DNA of 64,000 nucleotides. Source: VRUE01 sp035693025. Lineage in GTDB: Bacteria > Actinomycetota > Thermoleophilia > Solirubrobacterales > 70-9. This document shows positions 24,997 to 33,697 of this stretch, one piece after another. The translations under genes were made by a program, and so were the position numbers. The notes beneath the pieces are model-generated. The model was given only the letters and a program-made list of their open reading frames with translations. It was not told the origin of the DNA and did no database searches. The stretch is from assembly GCA_035693025.1 (NCBI GenBank), contig DASSHI010000012.1, positions 66,674 through 130,673 of the forward strand. Direction: 5' to 3'. How positions within the stretch are numbered: the stretch's first letter is position 1; the number at the start of each line of letters is the position of its first letter.

Positions 24997-26145
24997 CTAC
25001 TGGACGACCGGCAGCGGGATGCCGCCCACGGGCGGCGCTTCGGCCGGGGCCGGAGTCGCCTGCAGGACGGGCAGCTCCTGCGGGGTGGCGGCGACGATGC
25101 CGCGGGCGGCCTGACGGATCGCCTGCGACGCCGGAGCGTCCGGTTCGTCGGTGACGAGCGGGGAGCCCTCGTCGGCGTGCTCGCGCAGCGCCTCCGAAAG
25201 GGGAACCTTGCCCAGCAGCGGGATGTCGAGCTCGTCGGCGAGCAGCTGGCCGCCGCCCTCGCCGAAGATCGTGAAGCGCTCGCCGTCGGGAGTGGTGAAG
25301 CCGGACATGTTCTCGATCGCGCCGAGCAGCTCGAGGTCGAACTTCTTCGCCATGTCGGCGGCGCGCTTGGCGACCGTCTGAGCGGCCGGCTGCGGCGTCG
25401 TGACCAGCACGAACTTGGCCTGGGGCAGTAGCTGGGAGAGCGTCATCGCGACGTCGCCGGTCCCGGGCGGCAGGTCGAGCAGCAGATACTCGAGCTCGCC
25501 CCAGGCGACGTCCTCGAGGAATTGCTGGATCGCCTTGTGCAGCATCGGTCCGCGCCAGACGACGGCCGAGTTCTCCTCGACGAAGAAGCCGATCGACATC
25601 ACCTTCACCCCGCCGGCCCCCTCCAGCGGCAGGATCTTGCGCTCGGCGTCGACCTCGGGTTTGCGGTTGACGCCGAGCATGCGCGGCATCGAGTAGCCGT
25701 AGACGTCGCAGTCGAGGGCGCCGGCCGAGTGGCCTTCGGCGGTCAGCGCCGCGGCCAGGTTGGCGGTCATCGTCGACTTTCCCACACCCCCCTTGCCGGA
25801 GGCGACGCAGATCACGTTCTTCACCTGGGCGAGCGCGCCCTCGGGCAGCTTGCTGCGGCCGAGGGTCTGCTGCAGGTTGCCTTTCTCGTCGTCGGAGAGC
25901 ACGTCGAAGCCGACGGCAACCTCAGTCACCCCGTCGAGTGCGGAGACCTGCTGGGCGACCGCCTGTTCGAAGTGAGAACGGATCGGGCAGCCGGCGGTCG
26001 TCAGCGAGACGACGACCTCGACCCGGCCACTCTCCTTGATGTCGATCGAGCGGACCATCCCCAGCTCGACGATCGATCGCCGCAGCTCCGGGTCGATGAC
26101 GGCACGCAGCTTCTCGGTCACTTGGTCCTGGCTCGGTAGTGGCAT
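24997..26145 (-). CDS. mrp: Mrp/NBP35-type Fe-S cluster carrier ATPase
   Basis: 382 residues from ATG 26145; open frame further upstream overlaps the divergent gene's leader and looks non-coding. An N-terminal DUF59/MIP18 domain occupies residues ~5-85. The ParA-like ATPase follows with deviant Walker A ASGKGGVGKST, the switch region DCDVYGYSMPRMLG, and LPPGTGDVAMTL. A CxxC pair is not visible, as in many actinobacterial homologues. It probably helps load Fe-S clusters in the cytoplasm. Confidence 0.92.
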   Translation of the reverse strand: MPLPSQDQVTEKLRAVIDPELRRSIVELGMVRSIDIKESGRVEVVVSLTTAGCPIRSHFEQAVAQQVSALDGVTEVAVGFDVLSDDEKGNLQQTLGRSKLPEGALAQVKNVICVASGKGGVGKSTMTANLAAALTAEGHSAGALDCDVYGYSMPRMLGVNRKPEVDAERKILPLEGAGGVKVMSIGFFVEENSAVVWRGPMLHKAIQQFLEDVAWGELEYLLLDLPPGTGDVAMTLSQLLPQAKFVLVTTPQPAAQTVAKRAADMAKKFDLELLGAIENMSGFTTPDGERFTIFGEGGGQLLADELDIPLLGKVPLSEALREHADEGSPLVTDEPDAPASQAIRQAARGIVAATPQELPVLQATPAPAEAPPVGGIPLPVVQ

Positions 26146-26251
26146 ACGGGCATTTTCGCAAAGCGACGCCCCCGACATGCGTCCGCAGGGGGGAGAGATC
26201 GAGTTGCTGCGCCCTTGGTCCTCCATCTGCAAAGCGAGCGAGGGGTGGTCG

Positions 26252-28543
26252 ATGTCGGGAACGCGTGGGATCGGACGGATCGTCGCGATGGGAATCGCGC
26301 TGGCCTTGGCGCTGCTGCTGCTGGCGGCACGGGAGGCGACTGCCGGCAACTATCGGGTGGCGCAATGCGGCTGGAACGTCGGCATCGACGCGAGCTGGGC
26401 CGACGACACGGGGGGCGCCAAGTTCCGCCAGGACGCATCGTGCGGTTTTGGGGCGGAGCACATGAAGAGCTTCACCCAGGGCGGCCCGACCGTCTCCGGC
26501 ACCCACTTTGCCCGCTGGCGCTGGGAGGCTCCGGCCGGGACCGGCATCAGCCGCGTCTGGGGCATCTGGTGGCACGCGCTGCACGACGGCATGGAGCAGC
26601 GCTTCGGCCCCGGCAACGCCGGCGGTGGCTTCGATCCGACGTTGACCGCAACGACGACCGACACTACCCAGCGCGACTTCGCGACCGAATTCGGCATCCC
26701 GGCGCCCGCGATCGAGGACCGGCTGCTCTGCGCGCGCACCGCGGACCGCTGGTGCTCGATCGAATCGGAATCGTGGTCGGCCGTCCGCTCGTTGACGATC
26801 GACGTGTTCGACGGCTACGCGCCCGTGCCCGGCAATGCGGGGGCCGATCTGGCGGCCGGCGGTTGGCGTCGCGGGGCGCAGCGGGTCAACTACTGGGACT
26901 CCGACGTCGGTGGCGGCGTCCGCTTCAGCGAAACGCTGCTCGACGGCAACCGCGTCGGCCTCACCGAGTATCCGTGCGCGAAGGCGATGATCGACGGCGA
27001 GTGGCGGGCGACGCAGATGCGCCCCTGTCCGCTCGGCGCCGCCGACGAGGTGACCGTACAGACGACCGACTTCAGCGATGGGCCCCATGCCCTGACCCGT
27101 TGCGCAACCGACTTCGCCGGCAACAGCGCCTGTCTCTTCCCGACCACGGTGCTGATCGACAACAACCCGCCGGCGCACCCGCGCAGCCTCTCCGTCGCCG
27201 GCGGCGAGGGATGGCACAGCGTCGACGACTTCGACCTCTCCTGGGTCAATCCCGGCCAGGGGCCGGCCAGTCCGATCGGCGGCGCCTATTGGCGGATCAC
27301 CGGGCCGTCTGGCTACGACACCGGCGTCAGCTTCGCGGCGGGTCACGAAATCGCCGCCCTCGCCGATCGCAAGCTGCCGCGGCCGGGCATCTATTCCTTC
27401 CGCATCTGGCTGCGCGACGAGGCGGGCAACGCCGACGCGGGGACGGCGATCGAAGTCCCACTGCGCCTCGACGACGTGCCGCCCGCGGTGGCGTTCGAGC
27501 CGGTCGCCGAACAGACCTCGGCCGAGCTGCCTCAGGTCGTGCGTGCCGAAGTGAGCGACGAGCACTCCGGCCCGGCCGGGGGCACGATCGCCTACCGGCG
27601 GGTGAGCGCCGAGCAGTGGACCGACCTGCCGACGAAAATGGAGAACGGCGGCGGGGCGAGCACGAAGCAGCTCGTCGCTGCGGTGCCTGGCGATCTCGAG
27701 CCCGGGACCTACGTCTTTCGCGCCGAGGCGACCGATGGCGCCGGGAATGACGCCACGACCACCCGTTGCGTCGATGGCACAGAGATGGCGCTGCGCAAGC
27801 TTCCACCCCCGGTCGCGCCGGCGGGGCCCGCGGCGCATGGGGAGGCCGGCGGCGGTGGCGGCGAGGGGAGTACCGGGCCTCCGTCGCGCGCCAAGGCCAA
27901 GACCCGCCTCTTCGCCAGGCTGCGCTGGCGCCATCGTCGCGGCCAGCGGGTGACCGTTCCCTTCGGCGCCGGCGCGGCGCTCACCGGCCGCCTGCTCAAC
28001 GCCGATGGCGCCGGCCTCTCGAGACGCCGTCTGCGCATCGTCTCGCGTCCATCCCACGGGGCGCTGATGCGGCGCCGCGTGGCAACCGTGCGCACCGGCC
28101 GCCACGGCGGCTTCCGCCTGGCGCTGCCGGCCGGGCCCTCGCGCCACGTCACCGTCGTCTACCCAGGCGAGTCGGGCCTGGCACGGTCGCGTCGTCCGGC
28201 GCTGGCGCTGCGTGTGCGTGGTGCGGCGACGCTCAGCGCCGCCCCGCGGAGCCTGCGCACCGGCCAGTCGGTCCGCCTATGGGGTCGGGTCCGTACCCGC
28301 GGCGCGCCGCTGCCACGGCGAGGCAAGCTGGTCGCGATCCAGTACTACGAGAACGAGGCCCGCCTCTGGCGTCCTGTCCTCGTCACCCGCAGCGACCACA
28401 GCGGCCGCTTTCACGCCCGCTACCGCTTCCGCTATATCGAAGGCACGGCGAAGATCCGCCTGCGCGCCGTCGCCCTCGCCGAGGAGCGCTGGCCCTACGC
28501 CCCCGGGGCCTCCCGCTCCGTGCTCGTGCGGGTCAGTGGGTGA
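26252..28543 (+). CDS. Large secreted protein with Ig-like repeats
   Basis: 763 residues from ATG 26252, with a signal peptide (IALALALLLLAAREATAGN). The N-terminal ~230 residues contain paired Cys (VAQCGWNVG; QDASCGFG; LLCARTADRWCS), suggesting an extracellular beta-sandwich. The middle has fibronectin/Ig-like stretches (NPPAHPRSLSVAGGEGWHS; LRDEAGNADAG; VTDGAGN-like motif). The C-terminal ~230 residues are Arg-rich Ig-like repeats (GRLLNADGAGLSRRRLRIV; SVRLWGRVRTRGAPLPRRGK). No catalytic site is seen. Probably a cell-surface or matrix protein. Confidence 0.8.
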   Translation: MSGTRGIGRIVAMGIALALALLLLAAREATAGNYRVAQCGWNVGIDASWADDTGGAKFRQDASCGFGAEHMKSFTQGGPTVSGTHFARWRWEAPAGTGISRVWGIWWHALHDGMEQRFGPGNAGGGFDPTLTATTTDTTQRDFATEFGIPAPAIEDRLLCARTADRWCSIESESWSAVRSLTIDVFDGYAPVPGNAGADLAAGGWRRGAQRVNYWDSDVGGGVRFSETLLDGNRVGLTEYPCAKAMIDGEWRATQMRPCPLGAADEVTVQTTDFSDGPHALTRCATDFAGNSACLFPTTVLIDNNPPAHPRSLSVAGGEGWHSVDDFDLSWVNPGQGPASPIGGAYWRITGPSGYDTGVSFAAGHEIAALADRKLPRPGIYSFRIWLRDEAGNADAGTAIEVPLRLDDVPPAVAFEPVAEQTSAELPQVVRAEVSDEHSGPAGGTIAYRRVSAEQWTDLPTKMENGGGASTKQLVAAVPGDLEPGTYVFRAEATDGAGNDATTTRCVDGTEMALRKLPPPVAPAGPAAHGEAGGGGGEGSTGPPSRAKAKTRLFARLRWRHRRGQRVTVPFGAGAALTGRLLNADGAGLSRRRLRIVSRPSHGALMRRRVATVRTGRHGGFRLALPAGPSRHVTVVYPGESGLARSRRPALALRVRGAATLSAAPRSLRTGQSVRLWGRVRTRGAPLPRRGKLVAIQYYENEARLWRPVLVTRSDHSGRFHARYRFRYIEGTAKIRLRAVALAEERWPYAPGASRSVLVRVSG

Positions 28544-28562
28544 TGTGGCTATGGTGGCGACC

Positions 28563-29021
28563 ATGTCACAGGCCACGCTGCACACCAATGCCGGGGAGAT
28601 CGTGCTCGAACTGCACGACTCCGACGCCCCGAAGACGGTCGAGAACTTTCGCAAGCTCGCCGCCGACGGCTTCTACGACGGGCTGATCTTCCACCGCGTG
28701 ATCTCCGACTTCATGATCCAGGGCGGCTGCCCGGAGGGGACCGGGACCGGCGGCCCCGGCTACACCTTCGAGGACGAGATCAACGAGCACAAGATCGTCC
28801 GCGGCGCCCTCGCGATGGCCAACGCCGGGCCGAACACCAACGGCTCGCAGTTCTTCATCGTCACCACCCAGGCGGCGCCCTGGCTGGACGGGAAGCACAC
28901 TGTCTTCGGCACGGTCACCTCGGGCATGGAGACGGTCGACTCGATCGAGAAGACCGCGACCGACGGCTCGGACCGTCCGCTCGAGGAGCAGAAGATCGAG
29001 CGCGTCGAGCTCTCCGACTAG
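28563..29021 (+). CDS. Cyclophilin-type peptidyl-prolyl cis-trans isomerase
   Basis: 152 residues from ATG 28563 (an in-frame ATG at 28551 would add 4). All cyclophilin marks are present: FHRVISDFMIQGGCP (catalytic Arg), ALAMANAGPNTNGSQFFI, and WLDGKHTVFG. No signal peptide, so it is cytoplasmic. It ends 4 bp inside the convergent ion-channel gene. Confidence 0.95.
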   Translation: MSQATLHTNAGEIVLELHDSDAPKTVENFRKLAADGFYDGLIFHRVISDFMIQGGCPEGTGTGGPGYTFEDEINEHKIVRGALAMANAGPNTNGSQFFIVTTQAAPWLDGKHTVFGTVTSGMETVDSIEKTATDGSDRPLEEQKIERVELSD

Positions 29022-29719
29022 GGAGCTTCTCCGCTCCGCTTGGCGCGGCGCCGCAGCAGGCCTTCGCCCGGCCTCCAGAGGCTGACCAGTCCGGCCACCA
29101 GGGTCACGAGGAAGATCTGGCCGAGCATCATCTCCAGGCCCGAGACCATGCGGCCGACCTGTCCCGCCGGGACCAGGTCGCCGTAGCCGGTCGTGGTCAG
29201 CGTGGTGTAGCTGAAGAAGAGGAGGTCGCTGCCCTTGGCTGCGACCCCAGTGCCGAAGAAGCCGCCGCCTTCGATCCGGTCGATCAGGCCGTAGGTCCAA
29301 GTGAAGAGGATGCCGAGCGAGGCGTAGACGCTGATCGCGCCGAGGATCGTGCGCGAGGAGACGTTGGCGGAGGTGACGACCCGCCGCAGCACGGCGCCCA
29401 TCGCAACCGCCAGCAGGCCCATCTCGATCACGCTGGCGGCGCTGAGCCAAGGCCGGCCGCCGGTCACGGCCGAGACGGCGGAGAGCAGCACCGCCAGCAC
29501 CGCGAGTCCCAAGGCCCGCCGGACGACGAGCGACCTGACGTGGGAGCTGGTCAGCGCGACCACTGCGGTGGCGCCGGTGGCGAGCGTCAGCAGCACCGCC
29601 GGCCAGCCGCGGTTGGAGATCACCGAAGCGAGCACGTAGGTGGTCAGGACCAGCGCCAGCACCAGCCCGAATGCGTCGCTCGCGCTCTGCGCACGCTGTC
29701 GCCACCGATCGCGGTTCAT
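29018..29719 (-). CDS. Two-pore-domain-like K+ channel family protein
   Basis: 233 residues from ATG 29719; the frame is open to 29812, but that would run through tRNA-Ser(UGA), so the later ATG is chosen. Five or six membrane spans are visible. The selectivity filter TTTGYGDLVPA sits between the last two, with the pore helix LLFFSYTTLT. No regulatory (RCK or cNMP) domain follows. It is probably a simple potassium channel. Confidence 0.88.
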   Translation of the reverse strand: MNRDRWRQRAQSASDAFGLVLALVLTTYVLASVISNRGWPAVLLTLATGATAVVALTSSHVRSLVVRRALGLAVLAVLLSAVSAVTGGRPWLSAASVIEMGLLAVAMGAVLRRVVTSANVSSRTILGAISVYASLGILFTWTYGLIDRIEGGGFFGTGVAAKGSDLLFFSYTTLTTTGYGDLVPAGQVGRMVSGLEMMLGQIFLVTLVAGLVSLWRPGEGLLRRRAKRSGEAP

Positions 29720-29787
29720 CCCCGCTAGTTCGGCCACGTGGACGCCGATCCTGCGCCATAAAGCAAGCCGTTTGGGCCCGGTGTCAG

Positions 29788-29876
29788 CGGAGGGGGTGGG
29801 ATTCGAACCCACGAGACGCCTTACGACGCCTAACGGCTTTCAAGGCCGTCGCATTCAACCGCTCTGCCACCCCTCC
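29788..29876 (-). tRNA. tRNA-Ser (UGA anticodon)
   Basis: On the minus strand the gene starts GGAGGGG TGGCAGAGCGG, has the anticodon loop CTTGAAA (anticodon TGA), a long variable arm (class II), GGTTCGAATCC, and ends CCCCTCC plus discriminator G. No CCA is encoded. 89 nt. Confidence 0.95.
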
Positions 29877-29966
29877 GGGGGTTCAGACGATATGTCGATG
29901 CTAGCTGTCGGTTTATGGACGAGAAGGAATGGAGTAAAAGGGTAGGGCGGTGATTGGATAAAGACA

Positions 29967-31118
29967 ATGCGCCGGCTGCTCGTCCTCGCCTCGATGATGG
30001 TCTTCTTCGACGTCGCCTTCTACGCGGCGATCGCACCGCTGCTCCCGGACTACGTATCCGAGTTCGGCTTGAGCAAGGCCCAGGCGGGGATTCTCGCCGC
30101 CTCCTATGCAGTCGGGACTTTGCTCGCCTCCCTGCCGGCCGGCTTCGTCGCGACGCGGATGGGGCCACGTCGCACGGTGATCGCCGGGCTGCTGCTGCTC
30201 GGCATCTCCAGCCTCGTCTTCGGGCTCGCCGACGACATCGTCCTGCTCGACGCGGCCCGCTTCGTCCAGGGCGTCTCCGGCGCGCTGACCTGGTCCGGCG
30301 CGCTGACCTGGTTGATCACGAGCGCTCCCCCCGAGCGCCGCGGCTCGGTTATCGGTACGGCGCTGGGCACCGCCGTCGCGGGCGCGCTGGTGGGTCCGAT
30401 CATCGGCGCCGTCGCTGCCGAAGTCGGCACCGGCGCCGTGTTCGGGGCCGTGTTGGTTATCGCCATAGCGCTTGCCGCCGCCGCGTCGCGCCTGCCCCAG
30501 CCGGAGCCTCCCGAGGCGCAGCCGCTGCGCGAGGTGGGGGCGAGGATGCTCAGCAGGCCGGTGCTCGTCGCGACGGCATTCGTGACCGTGCCCTCGTTGA
30601 TGTTCGGCGCAGTCGAGGTGCTGGTGCCGCTGCGCATCGCCGAACTGGGCGGTGGGCACGTCGTCATCGCGGCGGGCTTCATCGCCGCCGCGGCGCTCGA
30701 GGCCACGCTTGCCCCGGTCGCCGGACGCTACTCCGACCGCGTCGGGCGTCGCCTGCCGTTCGTTGTCGGGATCGGGATCTGCGCTTTCTCGATGGTCGGC
30801 ATCGCGGTGGCCGACGCATTGGGCCCGGTGCTGGCGGCGTTGATAATCGGCGCGCTCGGTGCCGGGGTCTGCTTCGCGCCGGCACTGACCACGCTCTCGG
30901 AGACGGCCGACCTGAGCGGCCTCCACCAGGGCTTCGCCGCCGGGCTCTCGAACATGGCCTGGGCGGCGGGCCAGGCCTTCGGGGCCATCGTCGGTGGCAG
31001 CTTGGCCAGCGTCACCGGCTACGCGACGCCGAGCCTCGCCGTCGCTGCGCTGCTCCTGCTCACCTCTGCTTATGCGTATCGCTCGCTCGTGCCGCCGCCG
31101 CGACCGGTGGAGACTTGA
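29967..31118 (+). CDS. MFS drug/metabolite exporter (12 spans)
   Basis: 383 residues. The first span starts at once (LLVLASMMVFFDVAFYAAI). Motif A is GFVATRMGPRRTV between spans 2 and 3. A second half repeat is seen around GRYSDRVGRRLPFV. About 12 spans and the short loops suit a DHA1-type proton-driven exporter. The substrate is unknown. The oxidase gene follows 26 bp later on the same strand. Confidence 0.88.
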   Translation: MRRLLVLASMMVFFDVAFYAAIAPLLPDYVSEFGLSKAQAGILAASYAVGTLLASLPAGFVATRMGPRRTVIAGLLLLGISSLVFGLADDIVLLDAARFVQGVSGALTWSGALTWLITSAPPERRGSVIGTALGTAVAGALVGPIIGAVAAEVGTGAVFGAVLVIAIALAAAASRLPQPEPPEAQPLREVGARMLSRPVLVATAFVTVPSLMFGAVEVLVPLRIAELGGGHVVIAAGFIAAAALEATLAPVAGRYSDRVGRRLPFVVGIGICAFSMVGIAVADALGPVLAALIIGALGAGVCFAPALTTLSETADLSGLHQGFAAGLSNMAWAAGQAFGAIVGGSLASVTGYATPSLAVAALLLLTSAYAYRSLVPPPRPVET

Positions 31119-31144
31119 GCGCCCGCACGCACTAGCTTTAAGGC

Positions 31145-32440
31145 GTGTCCGCGACCTGGCGTAACTGGACGGGGGACCAACGGTGCACGCCGGCCGAGGT
31201 CGTGCGGCCGAAGAGCCGCGACGAGCTGGCCTCCGCGGTGGCCGGGGCCGCCGGAGCGGGGCGGACCGTGAGCATCCGCGGCAGCGGCCACTCCTTCACC
31301 GAGGCTGCGCTGACCGACGGCACGATGATCGACGTGGGCGCGCTGAGCGGCGTGCTCGAGGCCGACCGCTCTTCCGGTTTGGTCAAGGTCGGTGCCGGGA
31401 CCGTGCTCGCCGAGCTCAACGAGGCGCTGCACGCGCTCGGTCTGGCGATGGAGAACCTCGGCGACATCGACCGCCAGACGATCGCCGGCGCGATCTCGAC
31501 GGGCACCCATGGCACCGGCGCCAGGCTGCGCAACATCTCGGCCCAGGTCGAGGCGATCGAGCTCGTCCTCGCGGACGGGACGGTGCGCGAGCTCGGTGAC
31601 TCCGACCCCGAGCCCCTGCGCGCGGCGCGCGTCGGCATCGGCGCTCTCGGTGCGATCTCGGCGGTGACGCTGCGCTGCATCCCCGCCTTCGTGCTCGAGC
31701 GGGTCGACTCTCCCCAGCCGCGCGAAGAGGTGCTCGACAGCTTCGACGAGCGCGCCGAGGCCAACGACCACTTCGAGCTCTTCACCTTTCCCTACGCCGA
31801 CTCCGCGCTGGTGTTGGAGCGCAACCGGGTCGAGGGCGCGCCCCGGCCGCGCGGCAAGGCCGCCGCCTACCTCAACGACATCGTGCTCGAGAACTGGGCG
31901 CTGGAGGCGCTCTCGGCTGCCGGGCGCCTGCTGCCGAAGTCGATCCCGGCGCTCTCGCGCCTGGCAGCCGCGGTGGCCACGGGAGGCAAGACCGTCGACC
32001 GCAGCGACCGCGTCTTTGCCAGCGAGCGCCGCGTGCGCTTCACCGAGATGGAGTACGGCGTGCCGCGCGAGCACGGGCCCGAGGCGGCGCGCCGAGCGAT
32101 CGAGTGGGTGCGCGCCAATCGCTATCCGGTCTTCTTCCCGATCGAGATGCGCGTCGCGGCGGGCGACGACGCCATGCTCAGCCCGTCCCACGACCGCGAC
32201 ACCGCCTACATCGCCGTGCATCAGTACCGCGGGATGGAGTGGCGCCCGTACTTCGAGGCCGTCGAGGCGATCATGCGCGACTACGGCGGCCGCCCGCACT
32301 GGGGCAAGCGGCACTTCCAGACGGCCGAGACCTTGGCGCCGCTCTATCCGCAGTGGGACGAGTTCCAGGCGGCGCGCGACGAGCTCGATCCGAAGCGGGT
32401 CTTCACCAATGCGTACGCGGCGCGGGTGCTCGGCGAGTGA
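31145..32440 (+). CDS. FAD-linked sugar-lactone oxidase (ALO/GLO type)
   Basis: 431 residues from GTG 31145. An N-terminal FAD-binding domain of the VAO family has VSIRGSGHSFTEAALT (the His is a candidate covalent FAD site) and AGAISTGTHGTG. The C-terminal ALO domain ends with HWGKRHFQTA and LDPKRVFTN. Enzymes of this group oxidise aldonolactones such as L-gulono- or D-arabinono-1,4-lactone, or sugar alcohols. Its stop codon lies in a long inverted repeat shared with the convergent aldolase gene. Confidence 0.9.
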   Translation: MSATWRNWTGDQRCTPAEVVRPKSRDELASAVAGAAGAGRTVSIRGSGHSFTEAALTDGTMIDVGALSGVLEADRSSGLVKVGAGTVLAELNEALHALGLAMENLGDIDRQTIAGAISTGTHGTGARLRNISAQVEAIELVLADGTVRELGDSDPEPLRAARVGIGALGAISAVTLRCIPAFVLERVDSPQPREEVLDSFDERAEANDHFELFTFPYADSALVLERNRVEGAPRPRGKAAAYLNDIVLENWALEALSAAGRLLPKSIPALSRLAAAVATGGKTVDRSDRVFASERRVRFTEMEYGVPREHGPEAARRAIEWVRANRYPVFFPIEMRVAAGDDAMLSPSHDRDTAYIAVHQYRGMEWRPYFEAVEAIMRDYGGRPHWGKRHFQTAETLAPLYPQWDEFQAARDELDPKRVFTNAYAARVLGE

Positions 32441-32488
32441 CGAACGCTGCATTTGCCCCTGCATACGGGGTCGATGCAGCGTTCGTCA
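32438..32488. terminator. Bidirectional terminator with both stop codons in its arms
   Basis: Perfect 15-bp inverted repeat: TGACGAACGCTGCAT (32438-32452) and ATGCAGCGTTCGTCA (32474-32488), loop 21 bp with a nested CCCC/GGGG pair. The first TGA is the oxidase stop and the final TCA is the reverse-strand stop of the aldolase. Confidence 0.8.
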
Positions 32489-33697
32489 GAGGAACGCTTT
32501 GCCCTCGCCTCTATACGTGGGGACGATGTCGACGATCTCGCCGCCCTCGACCAGGTGGAGGACGTCGAAGCGCTCGCAAAGCTCGCCCGCCTTCGCGTGG
32601 CGCATGTAGACCCGGTCGCCGATCGAGAGCTCGGCCGCGGGGCCGCCGAGCAGCGGCGTCTGCACCTCGCCGGCGCCCTCCTCGGGATCCAGGCGCAGCC
32701 CCGGTGGCAGCCAGGGAACTGGAAGGCGCGCCGGGTCGCCGCCGCCGGAGGCGAGGTAGCCGCCGCCGAGCGCGGTCGCGATCCCGGCCGCCGGCTTGCG
32801 CACGATCGGCAGGGCGAAGCCCGCCGCGGGGGTGAGCGAGAAGCGACTGTAGTGGTCGAAGAGGGCGGGGGCGTAGAAGCCCGAGCCGGCGGTCACCTCG
32901 GTGATGGCGTCCTCGGCGCCGGTCAGCTCGAGGCTGCCCGTGCCGCCGCCGTTGACGATCGCCAGCCCGGCGAACTCGCGGATCGCGGCGACGACGGCGT
33001 TGCGACGCTCGGCCAGCTCGGCGGCGGAGCGACGTTGCATGAAGCGGATCGCCGCCCCGCGCAGTCGCCGCCCGGGCGGCAGATCGCCCACGCCGGCGAT
33101 CTGGCCCTCATAGGCCATCAGCGCTGCCAGCTTCAGCTGCGGCCGTCGCTCGATCTCCTGTGCGAGCGCGACCGCCTGCCCGACCGTGTGCACCGGCGAG
33201 CGCTTCGGCCCCACCTTGATCCGACCCCCCAGCGCCCACCAGCTCGCGTCGAGGTCGATGCAGACCCGCACCGGCGCGGCGCCGGCACCCAGCACCGACT
33301 CGATCGCGTCGAGGTGCTCGGCGCAGTCGACCATCACGATCGGCGCGCCCTCGGGGTTGGCCACCGAGCGCAATGCCAGCTCGCCCAGCGCTCCGACGTC
33401 GGCGGTCGGGTAGGCGAGCAGCAGGTTCTCGAACCCCTGGTCGGCCAGCCACAGGGTCTCCGGCAGGGTGAAGGTCATCAGGCCGGCGAAGCCCGGGTCG
33501 CTGCGCAGCGTGCGGTCCAGCAGGGTCCGGCAGCGCAGCGACTTGCTCGCCACGCGGATCGGCTTGCCGCCCGCCCGTCCCAGCATCTCGGCGGCGTTGA
33601 CCGCCATCGCGTCGAGATCGACGAAGGCGAACGGCGCCTCGACCTCGGCGAAGATCGCCTCGTATCTCTCGTGAGTCTGGTCGACGGCGGGGTCCAC
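32486..33697 (-). CDS. PLP-dependent D-amino-acid aldolase/deaminase (alanine racemase fold)
   Basis: 403 residues from GTG 33697. N-terminal alanine-racemase-like barrel: FAFVDLDAMAVNAAEM, then IRVASKSLRC with the PLP lysine. The later NGGGTGSLEL is the PLP-phosphate loop. The C-terminal D-serine-dehydratase-like domain ends with GDRVYMRHAKAGELCERFD, including a candidate metal-site H/C pair. It is similar to D-threonine/D-3-hydroxyaspartate aldolases and D-serine dehydratases. Which reaction it performs cannot be read from sequence. Convergent with the lactone oxidase. Confidence 0.85.
   Translation of the reverse strand: MDPAVDQTHERYEAIFAEVEAPFAFVDLDAMAVNAAEMLGRAGGKPIRVASKSLRCRTLLDRTLRSDPGFAGLMTFTLPETLWLADQGFENLLLAYPTADVGALGELALRSVANPEGAPIVMVDCAEHLDAIESVLGAGAAPVRVCIDLDASWWALGGRIKVGPKRSPVHTVGQAVALAQEIERRPQLKLAALMAYEGQIAGVGDLPPGRRLRGAAIRFMQRRSAAELAERRNAVVAAIREFAGLAIVNGGGTGSLELTGAEDAITEVTAGSGFYAPALFDHYSRFSLTPAAGFALPIVRKPAAGIATALGGGYLASGGGDPARLPVPWLPPGLRLDPEEGAGEVQTPLLGGPAAELSIGDRVYMRHAKAGELCERFDVLHLVEGGEIVDIVPTYRGEGKAFL

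Noticed and set aside
29720..29812. N-terminal extension of the K+ channel gene
   Set aside because: It would be encoded by tRNA-Ser(UGA) sequence; the later ATG 29719 is sufficient.
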